Assembly: GCF_001698225.1 (NCBI RefSeq)
Contig: NZ_CP016594.1
Span: 2,976,001-3,040,000, forward strand
Reading direction: 5' to 3'
Length of the DNA: 64,000 nucleotides
Source of the DNA: Gordonia terrae
GTDB lineage: Bacteria > Actinomycetota > Actinomycetes > Mycobacteriales > Mycobacteriaceae
This document shows positions 24,725 through 33,091 of this stretch, piece by piece. The stretch's first letter is position 1; each line of letters begins with the position of its first letter. Below the pieces are notes generated by a model. That model did not search any database. It saw only the letters and a program-made list of their open reading frames with translations, and was not told where the DNA came from. Made by a program: the position numbers and the translations under genes.

Positions 24725-25083
24725 ATCTGGGTGGGAGTGGAAGGTTGCGAAGATTCTTGACCGCAACGTCTTTGGAGGACGAGGGAGATCAGGACGGTAC
24801 CAAGGTGGTGACGCGCCCCGGAGAGGTCGCCGATCGCAGCGAGGTGGCGGGCGAGACCGATGTGCGCGACGAGGTGGCGGCGTCGGTTCGAGGTGACGCT
24901 GAGGTGGTGGGCGCGGCAGAAAAACTGGTGGGCCGAGTATGGCGTGGGTGCTCGGTAGACGTCTCGCATGGCATGCAGATACTGGCGACGGTGGTCGTCC
25001 GGGGGCCAGTGCGTTTCCCTCGGGGTCTCGGTCACGGCGTATTCCTCGAACTGGTACGCGCAGGCCAGGTCAACCCGCGTCAT
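24718..25083 (-). CDS. Unknown protein directly under a BlaI-type operator
   Basis: 121 residues starting MTRVDLACAYQFEEYAVTETP. It is His- and Arg-rich (HQFFCRAHHLSVTSNRRRHL), with a helical repeat-like stretch (IGLARHLAAIGDLSGARHHLG). The CTACTA-N7-TAGTAG dyad begins three bases upstream of the ATG, so the transcript is probably leaderless and repressed by BlaI. The long upstream frame to 25395 would run through the operator and into the M56 gene antisense, and is rejected. No family is recognised. Histidines and cysteines could bind metal. Confidence 0.55.
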   Translation of the reverse strand: MTRVDLACAYQFEEYAVTETPRETHWPPDDHRRQYLHAMRDVYRAPTPYSAHQFFCRAHHLSVTSNRRRHLVAHIGLARHLAAIGDLSGARHHLGTVLISLVLQRRCGQESSQPSTPTQMS

Positions 25084-25085
25084 CA

Positions 25086-25108
25086 AACTACTATATAGCC
25101 TAGTAGTT
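25086..25108. promoter_or_regulatory. BlaI/CopY-type operator, site A
   Basis: AACTACTA-TATAGCC-TAGTAGTT, perfect eight-base arms. It lies between the divergent 24718 gene and the M56 protease gene and is the strongest of four sites in the island. Confidence 0.7.
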
Positions 25109-25271
25109 AGCGACGCGGTGGGTGCTGGAGTTGCGGCGTCACGGGCGAACCTCTGCGGCATACTGGCTGGTGGTGCAGATGTGCGGACACACCGGAAGGG
25201 TGTGTTGACCGTGGGCTCAGCGAGCAGACGGCGAGGCGTCGAGGATCGAGACGAACGATGGGTGAGCATCC

Positions 25272-26222
25272 ATGAGTGCAGCGGTGGTGTTAGTTGTTGC
25301 CGCAGGTGTGCTGGGCTGGTTGTGGCCTCGATGGATGGCTCGAGTGCAGGGCCGTATCGATGCTCGTTGGGTGTTGGTGGCCTGGCCGGCCGCACAGGTT
25401 ATGTTTGCCTTGCTGTGGGTGGGAGCTGTTGTGACGCTGACGGTTCCCGGTCATTTCGGCATCCATTCGTTGTCTGAGGTGGTGTCGTGTCTGCGGGTGT
25501 TGTCACACGGCGCATCCCCGCGGGTGGAGGCGATCTCCGGTGGCGTGCTGGCGGCGGTGACCGTGGCAGCGATTGTCCGAGCAGTGACGATCGCGGTGCG
25601 ATCGGCGATGCGGATGCGTGGTGCTCGCGAGGAGTATCTGCAGTCGTTGCGGTTGGTGGGCGCCCGCAGTGAGCGCTATCCCGATGTGTGGTGGCTCGCC
25701 GACGGGCGGCCGATGGCGTTTTGTCTGCCGGGTAAGAAAGCCGGCATCGCCGCCACGACCGGGTTGCGGGCGGCGTTGTCCGGTGAGGAACTCGATGCCG
25801 TCGTTGCCCATGAGCGCGCACACCGGCGGCAACGTCATCACGCCGTGGTGTTGGCGGCCCGCGCTCTCGGGCGTGCGTTCCCGCTGATTCCGTTGTTCAG
25901 CCGGGCGGGCCGTGAGGTCTCCGACTTGGTCGAGCAGGCCGCCGATGCCCGCGCGGCCCAGCTGGTGGGTGCGCGGGCGGTCTGCTCGGCATTGGGAGCG
26001 TTGGCCCGTTCGGGGTCCGTGGCGGGCCCGGTGGGTGTGCTCTCGATCAGCGATTCGTCGTCGGTGGGGCCTCGGCTGAGCCGTTTGGACTCCGGTCGCC
26101 GGTGCCGATCGCGGCGTCATCATGTGGGTGCCGCCGCGGCGGTGGCTGGTGTGGTCGCGGTGCCGACCACACTGGCGGTGTCCGGTGTCGTGGCGGCGAT
26201 GGTGATCGCGATGTGTGTGTAG
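25272..26222 (+). CDS. M56-family (BlaR1-like) membrane metallopeptidase
   Basis: 316 residues. N-terminal membrane helices (AAVVLVVAAGVLGWLW; VLVAWPAAQVMFALLWVGAVV) come first. The zinc site HERAH at 180-184 follows, in ELDAVVAHERAHRRQRHH, with a downstream EQAADARA that supplies the third ligand. A last span ends the chain. M56 proteases sense a signal at the membrane and cleave BlaI-family repressors. This one lacks a penicillin-binding sensor domain, so it senses something else, possibly copper stress given the neighbours. The start is 15 codons after a TGA-rich stretch. The blaI partner is 13 kb away at 39092. Confidence 0.85.
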   Translation: MSAAVVLVVAAGVLGWLWPRWMARVQGRIDARWVLVAWPAAQVMFALLWVGAVVTLTVPGHFGIHSLSEVVSCLRVLSHGASPRVEAISGGVLAAVTVAAIVRAVTIAVRSAMRMRGAREEYLQSLRLVGARSERYPDVWWLADGRPMAFCLPGKKAGIAATTGLRAALSGEELDAVVAHERAHRRQRHHAVVLAARALGRAFPLIPLFSRAGREVSDLVEQAADARAAQLVGARAVCSALGALARSGSVAGPVGVLSISDSSSVGPRLSRLDSGRRCRSRRHHVGAAAAVAGVVAVPTTLAVSGVVAAMVIAMCV

Positions 26223-26250
26223 CCGAGACCGACCCGGGCGGGCCCGACCG

Positions 26251-26904
26251 CTAGGGGTTGTTGAGAAGCTGCTGCATCCTGGCGATTTCGTTCTCTTGGT
26301 CAGTGACGATCTGACGTGCCAGGGCGATCGCCTCGGGCGATTGACCGTCTTGGATTTCGGTCTTGGCCATGGCGATGGCGCCGCGGTGGTGTTCGATCAT
26401 CTGCGTCAAGAACAGGCGCGACGCCTCGGCTCCTTGCGCGTCGCGTAGCTGCTGCATCTGTTCTGGCGACATCATTCCCATCATCGACGGCATCGGGGAG
26501 GCGCCCGGTGCCATCGACGTGTCCATGTCCATGTTGTGGCCCTGGCCCTCGAGTGGGGCTCCCCACTGCTTCAGCCACGACTGCATCTGTTCGATCTCGG
26601 GCTGCTGAGCGTCTTTGATCTGCTGCGCCAGACTGACGACCTGGGGGTTGATGTTGTCTTTCTCCAGCAGGATGTCGCTCATCATGATCGCCTGGGTGTG
26701 GTGCGGGATCATCTGCTGGGCGAAAGAGATGTCCGCGCTGTTGTGTTCGGCAGTGGCCGCCGCCGACGATTCGGCGCTCGTTGAGCTGGTGCCCATGCCC
26801 GTCATCGAGGAGTGGTCCTCGGTCGTGGTGTCCGAACACGCGGCCACCACTGTCAGAACAGCCGCCGCGGCAGCAACGACGACACCGGTTCGTGTGGCTC
26901 TCAT
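26251..26904 (-). CDS. DUF305 lipoprotein, Met/His-rich, likely copper-binding
   Basis: 217 residues. The lipoprotein signal ends AACSDTT (lipobox VAAC, Cys near residue 23). Two ferritin-like helix pairs carry the DUF305 hallmarks: FAQQMIPHHTQAIMMSDILL and FLTQMIEHHRGAIAMAKTEI. Between them is a Met-rich loop (MDMDTSMAPGASPMPSMMGMMSPEQM). DUF305 proteins are repeatedly found in copper loci and are thought to hold Cu(I) outside the membrane. The gene is divergent from the M23 gene, with operator site B 60 bases upstream of its start. Confidence 0.88.
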   Translation of the reverse strand: MRATRTGVVVAAAAAVLTVVAACSDTTTEDHSSMTGMGTSSTSAESSAAATAEHNSADISFAQQMIPHHTQAIMMSDILLEKDNINPQVVSLAQQIKDAQQPEIEQMQSWLKQWGAPLEGQGHNMDMDTSMAPGASPMPSMMGMMSPEQMQQLRDAQGAEASRLFLTQMIEHHRGAIAMAKTEIQDGQSPEAIALARQIVTDQENEIARMQQLLNNP

Positions 26905-26963
26905 CGATCTCCTCCTTCAAGAGTGATACTTCGCCACCGCCCGGCGGCGCTTCGATAACGATT

Positions 26964-26982
26964 CTACTAACACCGATAGTAG
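26964..26982. promoter_or_regulatory. BlaI/CopY-type operator, site B
   Basis: CTACTA-ACACCGA-TAGTAG, perfect six-base arms and the same seven-base spacer as site A. It lies in the 271-base divergent gap between the DUF305 and M23 genes, nearer the former. Nothing else is recognised in that gap. Confidence 0.7.
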
Positions 26983-27175
26983 TTAGTCGCCTACCTTACA
27001 CCCACAAAACGGGCCGTGAACTGCGCAAACACGGCCGCCAATGCCCCAATAGTTCACTTCGTCGAGGTGTCGCGTGTGACTGGTGGGGCACAAGTGACTT
27101 GTGGTGTGATCTCGCGGGTACACGCACGGCACTGGTGCGTGGGTCTATGACGTCCGTGGAGAAGGGGCCGACCGC

Positions 27176-28111
27176 ATGCAGACGGTGTTGACATCGCTAC
27201 GGGTCAAGGTGGGGCAGCAGTGGGGCCCCAAGGTTATGGGGGTGGCAGCGGCGATGTGTGTGGGTGTTGCGCCTGTGATTGCCACCGCACCGGCGGCGGC
27301 CTCGACCGATGGACATGTGGCCGGGGAGTTGATCGCGATCGTGCAGGATTCGGTGAAGGCCGCTTTGGGTGGTGCCGCGGCGGCGAGTTTGGGGGAGCCG
27401 ATCACGCAGGCGGCGTCTTGCCTAGGTGCTCAAGCTCAGTCGGGCAGCGTCGGCGATGCGGGCAGTGCGACCGCGCTGCAGTGCTTCGGCACGTTTTCGC
27501 TCATTAATCCGATAGACGGGTTCCGGATCATCGACGCGTTACCGCTGGCTCGGCTGGTGGCCACCCTGATCGCCGCGATCGTGCCGCACGATCCGAACGA
27601 GCCGCATGGCCCCCAGCCGCAGGAACCCGGGACGCCGACGCCGTTGCTGCCCGGTAGTGGCGGTGCAGTGGCGCCGACTGCGGGTGAGATCACGTCCACC
27701 TTCGGTGACGGGCGGGGCCATCAGGGCATTGATATCGGCAATGATCTGGGCGCGCCGATTGTCGCGGTGGCTAATGGGGAGGTCATCACCTCCGGACCTG
27801 CCGAGGGGTTCGGGTTGTGGATGCGGATCCGGCACGATGACGGCACGATCACCACCTACGGCCACAATGACGAGAATCTGCTCGAGCAGGGCGCGCAGGT
27901 ACGAATGGGGCAATCGATCGCCACAGTAGGCAACCGTGGGGTCTCGACCGGCCCTCATCTGCATTTCGAGGTTCTCGATCCGACGGGAGTCAACGTCGAT
28001 CCGGCACAGTGGCTGGCCGATCGCGGGGTGGTTCTGGCGATGGCCGTTGATGCCGACGCCCGCGTGCCGGGGCCGGTGGTGCCGCAGTGGGTGGGCGAAC
28101 CACGCCTGTGA
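27176..28111 (+). CDS. Secreted M23-family peptidase (LytM domain)
   Basis: 311 residues with a signal peptide cleaved near ATAPAAAS (about residue 43). A helical region with two cysteines precedes a Pro-rich linker (PNEPHGPQPQEPGTPTP). The C-terminal LytM domain has zinc ligands H and D in GHQGIDIG and the catalytic HLHFE. M23 enzymes cut peptide bonds in peptidoglycan. An M23 gene beside copper genes recurs in actinobacterial plasmids, for reasons unknown. It converges with csoR, 19 bases apart. Confidence 0.88.
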   Translation: MQTVLTSLRVKVGQQWGPKVMGVAAAMCVGVAPVIATAPAAASTDGHVAGELIAIVQDSVKAALGGAAAASLGEPITQAASCLGAQAQSGSVGDAGSATALQCFGTFSLINPIDGFRIIDALPLARLVATLIAAIVPHDPNEPHGPQPQEPGTPTPLLPGSGGAVAPTAGEITSTFGDGRGHQGIDIGNDLGAPIVAVANGEVITSGPAEGFGLWMRIRHDDGTITTYGHNDENLLEQGAQVRMGQSIATVGNRGVSTGPHLHFEVLDPTGVNVDPAQWLADRGVVLAMAVDADARVPGPVVPQWVGEPRL

Positions 28112-28130
28112 CGAGCCAGCCCGTGGTGGG

Positions 28131-28478
28131 TCAGGAACGAACGAGGCGAGCGATGGCCGCCGAGGCTTCAGCGATCTTTTCCTGCGCCTCCTCGCCGCCG
28201 GCGTGGGCGGCATCGAGCACACAGTGGGTGAGGTGGTCGTCGAGCAAACCTAGCGCCACCCCTTCCAGGGCTTTGGTCAGCGCCGAGATCTGGGTCAGGA
28301 TGTCGATGCAGTATTGCTCCTCATCGACCATCCGGTGGATACCTCGGGATTGCCCTTCGATGCGTTTGAGCCGGGCCAGGTATTTGCCTTTGTCGCTGAT
28401 GTAGCCGCGGGAAGAGTGTTGCGAGGCGGAGGATTGTCCCGGCGCGGAGGAGTTTCCCGGTGCGGAGGCAGTGGTCAT
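28131..28478 (-). CDS. csoR: Copper-sensing repressor CsoR
   Basis: 115 residues. The Cu(I) ligands fit the family exactly: C57 in EEQYCIDIL, then H82 and C86 in DDHLTHCVLD, with the same 25 and 4 spacing as Mycobacterium tuberculosis C36-H61-C65. Copper binding releases the tetramer from GC-rich TACCC/GGGTA dyads, of which two are present (30688, 34424). Start and copB stop overlap (ATGA-type), so csoR is the last gene of the copZ-to-csoR operon and is autoregulated. Confidence 0.93.
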   Translation of the reverse strand: MTTASAPGNSSAPGQSSASQHSSRGYISDKGKYLARLKRIEGQSRGIHRMVDEEQYCIDILTQISALTKALEGVALGLLDDHLTHCVLDAAHAGGEEAQEKIAEASAAIARLVRS

Positions 28479-30676
28479 GGACTCACTTTCTCAGTCGATC
28501 GCGGTCGGTTGTGCTGCAGTGCACGCACTGTACTCGCGCCTGGGTGCAGGTCGAGTCGGCGTAACAGTTGCGCGTTGAGTGCGACCACGACCGTCGAGGC
28601 TGACATCAGGATCGCTCCGACCGACATTGGAAGGACGAACCCGATGGGCGCGAGAATTCCGGCGGCCAGCGGTACCGAGATCAGGTTGTATCCCGCTGCC
28701 CACCAGAGGTTCTGCTTCATTTTTCGGTAGCTGGCGTCCGACAGCTCGATGACCGACAGCACCGAGCGGGGGTCGTCGCTGGCGAGGATGACCCCGGCCG
28801 AGGCGATCGCGACGTCGGTGCCGGCCCCGATCGCGATGCCCACATCGGCTTGGGCCAGGGCGGGGGCGTCGTTGACGCCGTCGCCTACCATCGCCACCTT
28901 GCGGCCTTCGTGCTGCAGTTCGGCCACTTTGCTGGCTTTGTCTTCCGGGCGTACACCGGCGAACACCCGGTCGATACCGAGGTCGTGAGCGACGGTGTGC
29001 GCGACTGCTTCGGCGTCGCCGGTGATCATCACGACCTCGACCCCGCGGGCGTGCAGCGCCTCGACGGCTTGGCGGGATTCCCCGCGCACCTCGTCAGCGA
29101 GTTTGAGAGCTCCGATCAGCTCCGTGTTGCGGGTGACGTGCAGGATGATTGCGCCGTCGGCGCGCCAGCGATCGGCGATGGCCAGTTCCTGATGGCCCTG
29201 TTCCTCGAGCATGCGGGGCCCGCCTACCCGCACTGTGGCGCCCTTGACGCGAGCGGTGACACCGACCGCCGGTGACGAGGTGAAGTCGGTGGCCGCCGGC
29301 ACCGGCTGGGCGCGGTCGCCGGCTGCTGCGACAATCGCTCGCGCCAGCGGGTGCTCACTGCCGGCTTCGGCGCTGGCGGCCAGGGTGAGCACGGTGTCCT
29401 CATCGACGCCGTCGGCGGCGGCGATCTCGATCACGGTGGGCTCACCCTTGGTCAGCGTCCCGGTCTTGTCGAACAGCACCGCATCCACAGTGCGCATGGC
29501 CTCAAGTGCCAATCGGTCTTTGACCAGCACGCCGCCGCGGGCGGCGCGTTCGGTGGCAATGGCCACCACCAGAGGGATAGCCAAGCCGAGTGCGTGCGGG
29601 CAGGCGATGACCAGCACGGTGATGGTACGAATCACCGCCTGGTCGGGTTGACCGATGACTGTCCACACGATGGCGGTGATGATCGCTGAGCCGAGCGCGA
29701 ACCAGAACAGCAGCGCTGCAGCGGAGTCGGCTAGCCGCTGGGCGCGGGAGGTGGAGTTCTGCGCGTCTGCCACCAGGCGCTGAATCCCGGCCAGCGCCGT
29801 GTCATCGCCGGTGGCGGTGATCTGGACCCGCAGCCCCGAGTCGGTGGCCACCGTGCCGGCCACCACCTGATCACCGATGCCGCGGCGCACCGTGCGCGAT
29901 TCTCCGGTGACCATGGATTCATCGAGCTCGGCCGAGCCGTCTACGACGCGACCGTCGGCCGGGACGCTGGCCCCGGGGCGCACGATTACCACATCTCCGA
30001 CCTGCAGCTCACTGGGAGTAACGGTGGTGATCTGGTCGCCATCGACGCGTTCGGCCTCATCGGGCAGCAGCGCGGCCAGCGAGTCCAGGGCCGAGGTCGT
30101 CTGGGCCAGCGACCGCATCTCGATCCAATGCCCCAACAGCATGATCACGATGAGCAGAGCCAGTTCCCACCAGAAGTCCAGTTCGTGGTGCAACACACCG
30201 ATGCTCGCACCCCAGGACGCCACGAAAGCCACCGTGATCGCCAAACCGATCAACAGCATCATTCCCGGTGCGCGCGACCGCAGTTCTGCATAGGCGCCTA
30301 CCAGGAACGGCCGCCCACCCCAGCAGTACATCACCGTACCCAGCGCCGGTGAGACCCACTGCAGCACTTCGCTATCGGGCAGACCGTAGCCGATGAGCAT
30401 CGCAAACATGGGCGAAAAGGCCACGACCGGCACAGCTAGGGCCAGCATGATCCAGAACAGCCGGCGGAACTGCCCGACGTGATCACCATGGCCCGCATGC
30501 CCGCCATGCCCGGCGTGATCATGTTCGGCCTGATCATGGTCTGCGCGGGCGCGCTCAGCATGGTGATCGTGGTGGTTGTGTGACGCTGCGGCGAGTTGGC
30601 CGTGGTGGCGTTCGTCGGCGGCGTCGTGACCGGCGTAACCAGGGGAAGAGTGCTCGGGGGAGGAGTGCTCGTTCAT
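28475..30676 (-). CDS. copB: P1B-type copper/silver ATPase with CPH motif (CopB-like)
   Basis: 733 residues. The cytosolic N-terminus is His/Asp-rich (SHNHHDHHAERARADHDQAEHDHAGHGGHAGHGDH split by single residues). The transmembrane metal site is CPH (VIACPHALGLAIP), which defines the P1B-3/CopB group. The phosphorylation loop is DKTGTLTKGEP, and the ATP hinge MVGDGVNDAPAL is intact. It exports copper or silver. The ATG overlaps the copA stop, and a CsoR box lies 12 bases upstream inside copA. The two ATPases differ in motif and presumably in copper redox preference. Confidence 0.92.
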   Translation of the reverse strand: MNEHSSPEHSSPGYAGHDAADERHHGQLAAASHNHHDHHAERARADHDQAEHDHAGHGGHAGHGDHVGQFRRLFWIMLALAVPVVAFSPMFAMLIGYGLPDSEVLQWVSPALGTVMYCWGGRPFLVGAYAELRSRAPGMMLLIGLAITVAFVASWGASIGVLHHELDFWWELALLIVIMLLGHWIEMRSLAQTTSALDSLAALLPDEAERVDGDQITTVTPSELQVGDVVIVRPGASVPADGRVVDGSAELDESMVTGESRTVRRGIGDQVVAGTVATDSGLRVQITATGDDTALAGIQRLVADAQNSTSRAQRLADSAAALLFWFALGSAIITAIVWTVIGQPDQAVIRTITVLVIACPHALGLAIPLVVAIATERAARGGVLVKDRLALEAMRTVDAVLFDKTGTLTKGEPTVIEIAAADGVDEDTVLTLAASAEAGSEHPLARAIVAAAGDRAQPVPAATDFTSSPAVGVTARVKGATVRVGGPRMLEEQGHQELAIADRWRADGAIILHVTRNTELIGALKLADEVRGESRQAVEALHARGVEVVMITGDAEAVAHTVAHDLGIDRVFAGVRPEDKASKVAELQHEGRKVAMVGDGVNDAPALAQADVGIAIGAGTDVAIASAGVILASDDPRSVLSVIELSDASYRKMKQNLWWAAGYNLISVPLAAGILAPIGFVLPMSVGAILMSASTVVVALNAQLLRRLDLHPGASTVRALQHNRPRSTEKVSP

Positions 30677-33030
30677 ACCGTCACCTTATACCCCTTGGGG
30701 GTATGCGTAGAGGGGTTGGTGGATGGAGTTGTGGACGCTGAGTGGGCCGGGCTGGTGAAGGCGCGTAGCCGCAGGCTGTTGCTGACAACGAACACGCTGG
30801 AGAACGCCATGGCGGCGCCGGCCAGCATGGGGTTGAGCAGTCCCAGCGCAGCCAGCGGTATCGCGGCGACGTTGTAGGCGAATGCCCAGAACAGATTCGT
30901 TTTGATCGTTTTCAGAGTGGTGCGTGCCAAGGCGATCGCGTCGGCGGCGGCGTTGAGGTCGGCGCGGACCAGGGTGATGTCGGCGGCATGCATGGCGGCG
31001 TCGGTGCCGGTGCCCATCGCCAGCCCGAGATCGGCGTGGGCCAGGGCGGCGGCGTCGTTGACGCCGTCGCCGATCATGGCCACTACCTTGCCTTCGGATT
31101 GCAGGTCTGTGATGACGGCGGCTTTGTCGGCTGGCAAGACGTTGGCGATGACGGTGTCGATACCGACCTCAGCGGCCACGGTGTCGGCGACGGTCTGATT
31201 GTCGCCGGTCAGCAGGATGGGCGTCATCCCCAGTGCGGTGAGCCGGGTGATGGCATGTGCGCTGGTGGGTTTGATCGCATCGGCAACCGTCAGGACCGCA
31301 TGGGCGCGGCCGTCCCAGGCGACGAGTACGGCGGTCTGTCCGGCTTCTTCAGCGGCGGTCTGTGCCTCGGTGAGGTGAGGGTCATCAACGGCGATGTCGT
31401 GTTCGGCCAGCAGAGTCGGACGCCCGACGGTGACCACACGTCCCTGGACCGTGCCGCGCACGCCTCGACCTTCGAAGTTGCGGAAATCTTCGACCTGGTC
31501 GAGCGGCCCGACTTCGGCGGCTGCACCAGCAGCGATGGCGGCCGCGACGGGGTGCTCGGAGGCGTTTTCCACCGCCCCCGCGAGGGCGAGCACGTCGTCG
31601 CGAGTGGTGGAGGGGGAGGTGGTGACCTGGACGAGTGTCATCTGGCCTGTGGTGATCGTGCCGGTTTTGTCTAGGACAACGGTGTCGACGGTTCGGGTGG
31701 ATTCGAGGACTTCGGGGCCTTTGATCACGATGCCGAGTTGGGCTCCGCGGCCGGTACCGACCAGAAGTGCGGTCGGGGTGGCCAGTCCCAGCGCGCACGG
31801 GCAGGCGATGATCAGCACAGCGACCGCGGCGGTGAACGCCGCCTGCAGGGGATAGCCGGCACCAATCCACGCGCCGAGGACAGCGACGGCGATCACAATG
31901 ACCACCGGCACGAAGACGCTCGAGATCCGGTCGGCCAGTCGCTGGGCGTGGGCCTTTCCGGTCTGGGCGCGTTCGACCATCGCGGCCATTTGCGCGAGTT
32001 GGGTGTCTGCCCCCACGCGGGAGGCCCGCACACGCAGGTGTCCGCCGGCGTTGACCGTTCCGCCGGTCACGGTGTCGGCGGGGGCGACCTGGACTGGCAT
32101 CGACTCGCCGGTGACCATGCTGGCATCGACTGCCGAGGTGCCCGACACCACCACACCGTCGCTGGCGATCTTCTCGCCGGGCCGCACAATGAACTCGTCG
32201 TCGACGGCCAGCTCGCCGATCGGTATCCGATGCTGGTGGCCGTCCCTGAGCACCGTGACATCTTTGGCGCCGAGCTCCAACAAGGCCCGCAACGCCGCAC
32301 CGGCTCGCCCTTTAGAGCGCTTCTCGAAGTAGCGGCCAGCCAAGACGAACATCGTCACCCCCGCAGCGACCTCGAGGTAGATATTGCCTGCACCGTCAGA
32401 GGCGCTGACAGTCAAGGTGAGTCCGTGGGTCATGCCTGGCTGTCCGGCGGTGCCGAAGAACAACGCATACAACGACCACAACAGCGCCGCGGTGGTGCCG
32501 ACCGAGATGAGGGTGTCCATGGTGGCCGCACCGTGGCGCAGGTTGAGCAACGCGGCGCGATGAAACGGCCATGCCGCCCATACGATCACTGGCGCGGCCA
32601 ATGTCAACGACGCCCACTGCCAGTAGGTGAACTGCCACGCCGGGACCATTGCCAGCGCGATCACCGGTACCGAGAGAACCACCGCCCCGATCAGTCGGTG
32701 ACGCAACGCCACGAGCTCCCCGTCGTCGTCCGAAGGGTCATCGTCGAGGGCGGCGCCTTTGGTGGGAGTGGCGGGCAGCGCAGCGCGGTACCCGGCCTGT
32801 TCGATGGTCTCGATCAGCAGGTGTGGGTCGACACCAGCGTGTGTGGTGACGTGAGCCTTTTCGGTGGCGTAGTTCACCGAGGCGCTCACTCCGTCGAGTT
32901 TGTTCAGTGTGCGTTCGATGCGTGCCGCGCACGACGCACACGTCATGCCCGACACGGCGAGTTCGATATCGGCCATGCCCGTTCGCTCGGCGGTGGCCGT
33001 AGGTGGGTGGATAGGAGCTGAGGTGGTCAT
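30673..33030 (-). CDS. copA: Cu(I)-exporting P1B-1 ATPase CopA
   Basis: 785 residues. The N-terminal heavy-metal domain has GMTCASCAARIER (C31, C34). Eight membrane helices are expected, with CPC in IIACPCALGLATP, the P1B-1 signature. The phosphorylation site is VLDKTGTITTGQ and the hinge is MIGDGVNDAAAL. It pumps cytosolic Cu(I) out, probably receiving it from the CopZ-like protein encoded at 34135. The C-terminal codons (THTPKGYKVTV) double as a CsoR box for copB. Confidence 0.94.
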   Translation of the reverse strand: MTTSAPIHPPTATAERTGMADIELAVSGMTCASCAARIERTLNKLDGVSASVNYATEKAHVTTHAGVDPHLLIETIEQAGYRAALPATPTKGAALDDDPSDDDGELVALRHRLIGAVVLSVPVIALAMVPAWQFTYWQWASLTLAAPVIVWAAWPFHRAALLNLRHGAATMDTLISVGTTAALLWSLYALFFGTAGQPGMTHGLTLTVSASDGAGNIYLEVAAGVTMFVLAGRYFEKRSKGRAGAALRALLELGAKDVTVLRDGHQHRIPIGELAVDDEFIVRPGEKIASDGVVVSGTSAVDASMVTGESMPVQVAPADTVTGGTVNAGGHLRVRASRVGADTQLAQMAAMVERAQTGKAHAQRLADRISSVFVPVVIVIAVAVLGAWIGAGYPLQAAFTAAVAVLIIACPCALGLATPTALLVGTGRGAQLGIVIKGPEVLESTRTVDTVVLDKTGTITTGQMTLVQVTTSPSTTRDDVLALAGAVENASEHPVAAAIAAGAAAEVGPLDQVEDFRNFEGRGVRGTVQGRVVTVGRPTLLAEHDIAVDDPHLTEAQTAAEEAGQTAVLVAWDGRAHAVLTVADAIKPTSAHAITRLTALGMTPILLTGDNQTVADTVAAEVGIDTVIANVLPADKAAVITDLQSEGKVVAMIGDGVNDAAALAHADLGLAMGTGTDAAMHAADITLVRADLNAAADAIALARTTLKTIKTNLFWAFAYNVAAIPLAALGLLNPMLAGAAMAFSSVFVVSNSLRLRAFTSPAHSASTTPSTNPSTHTPKGYKVTV
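30688..30704. promoter_or_regulatory. CsoR box inside the 3' end of copA
   Basis: ATACCCC-TT-GGGGGTAT, seven- to eight-base arms, matching the pseudopalindromic CsoR consensus. It is coding sequence for the last residues of CopA and lies just before the copB ATG, so copB-csoR may have its own copper-inducible promoter. Confidence 0.65.
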
Positions 33031-33091
33031 TGGGGGAGTTCCTCATGGGTGAGTGCCTCGGTGAGTGCCTCGGGCGGCGCTGGTCAGCGAG

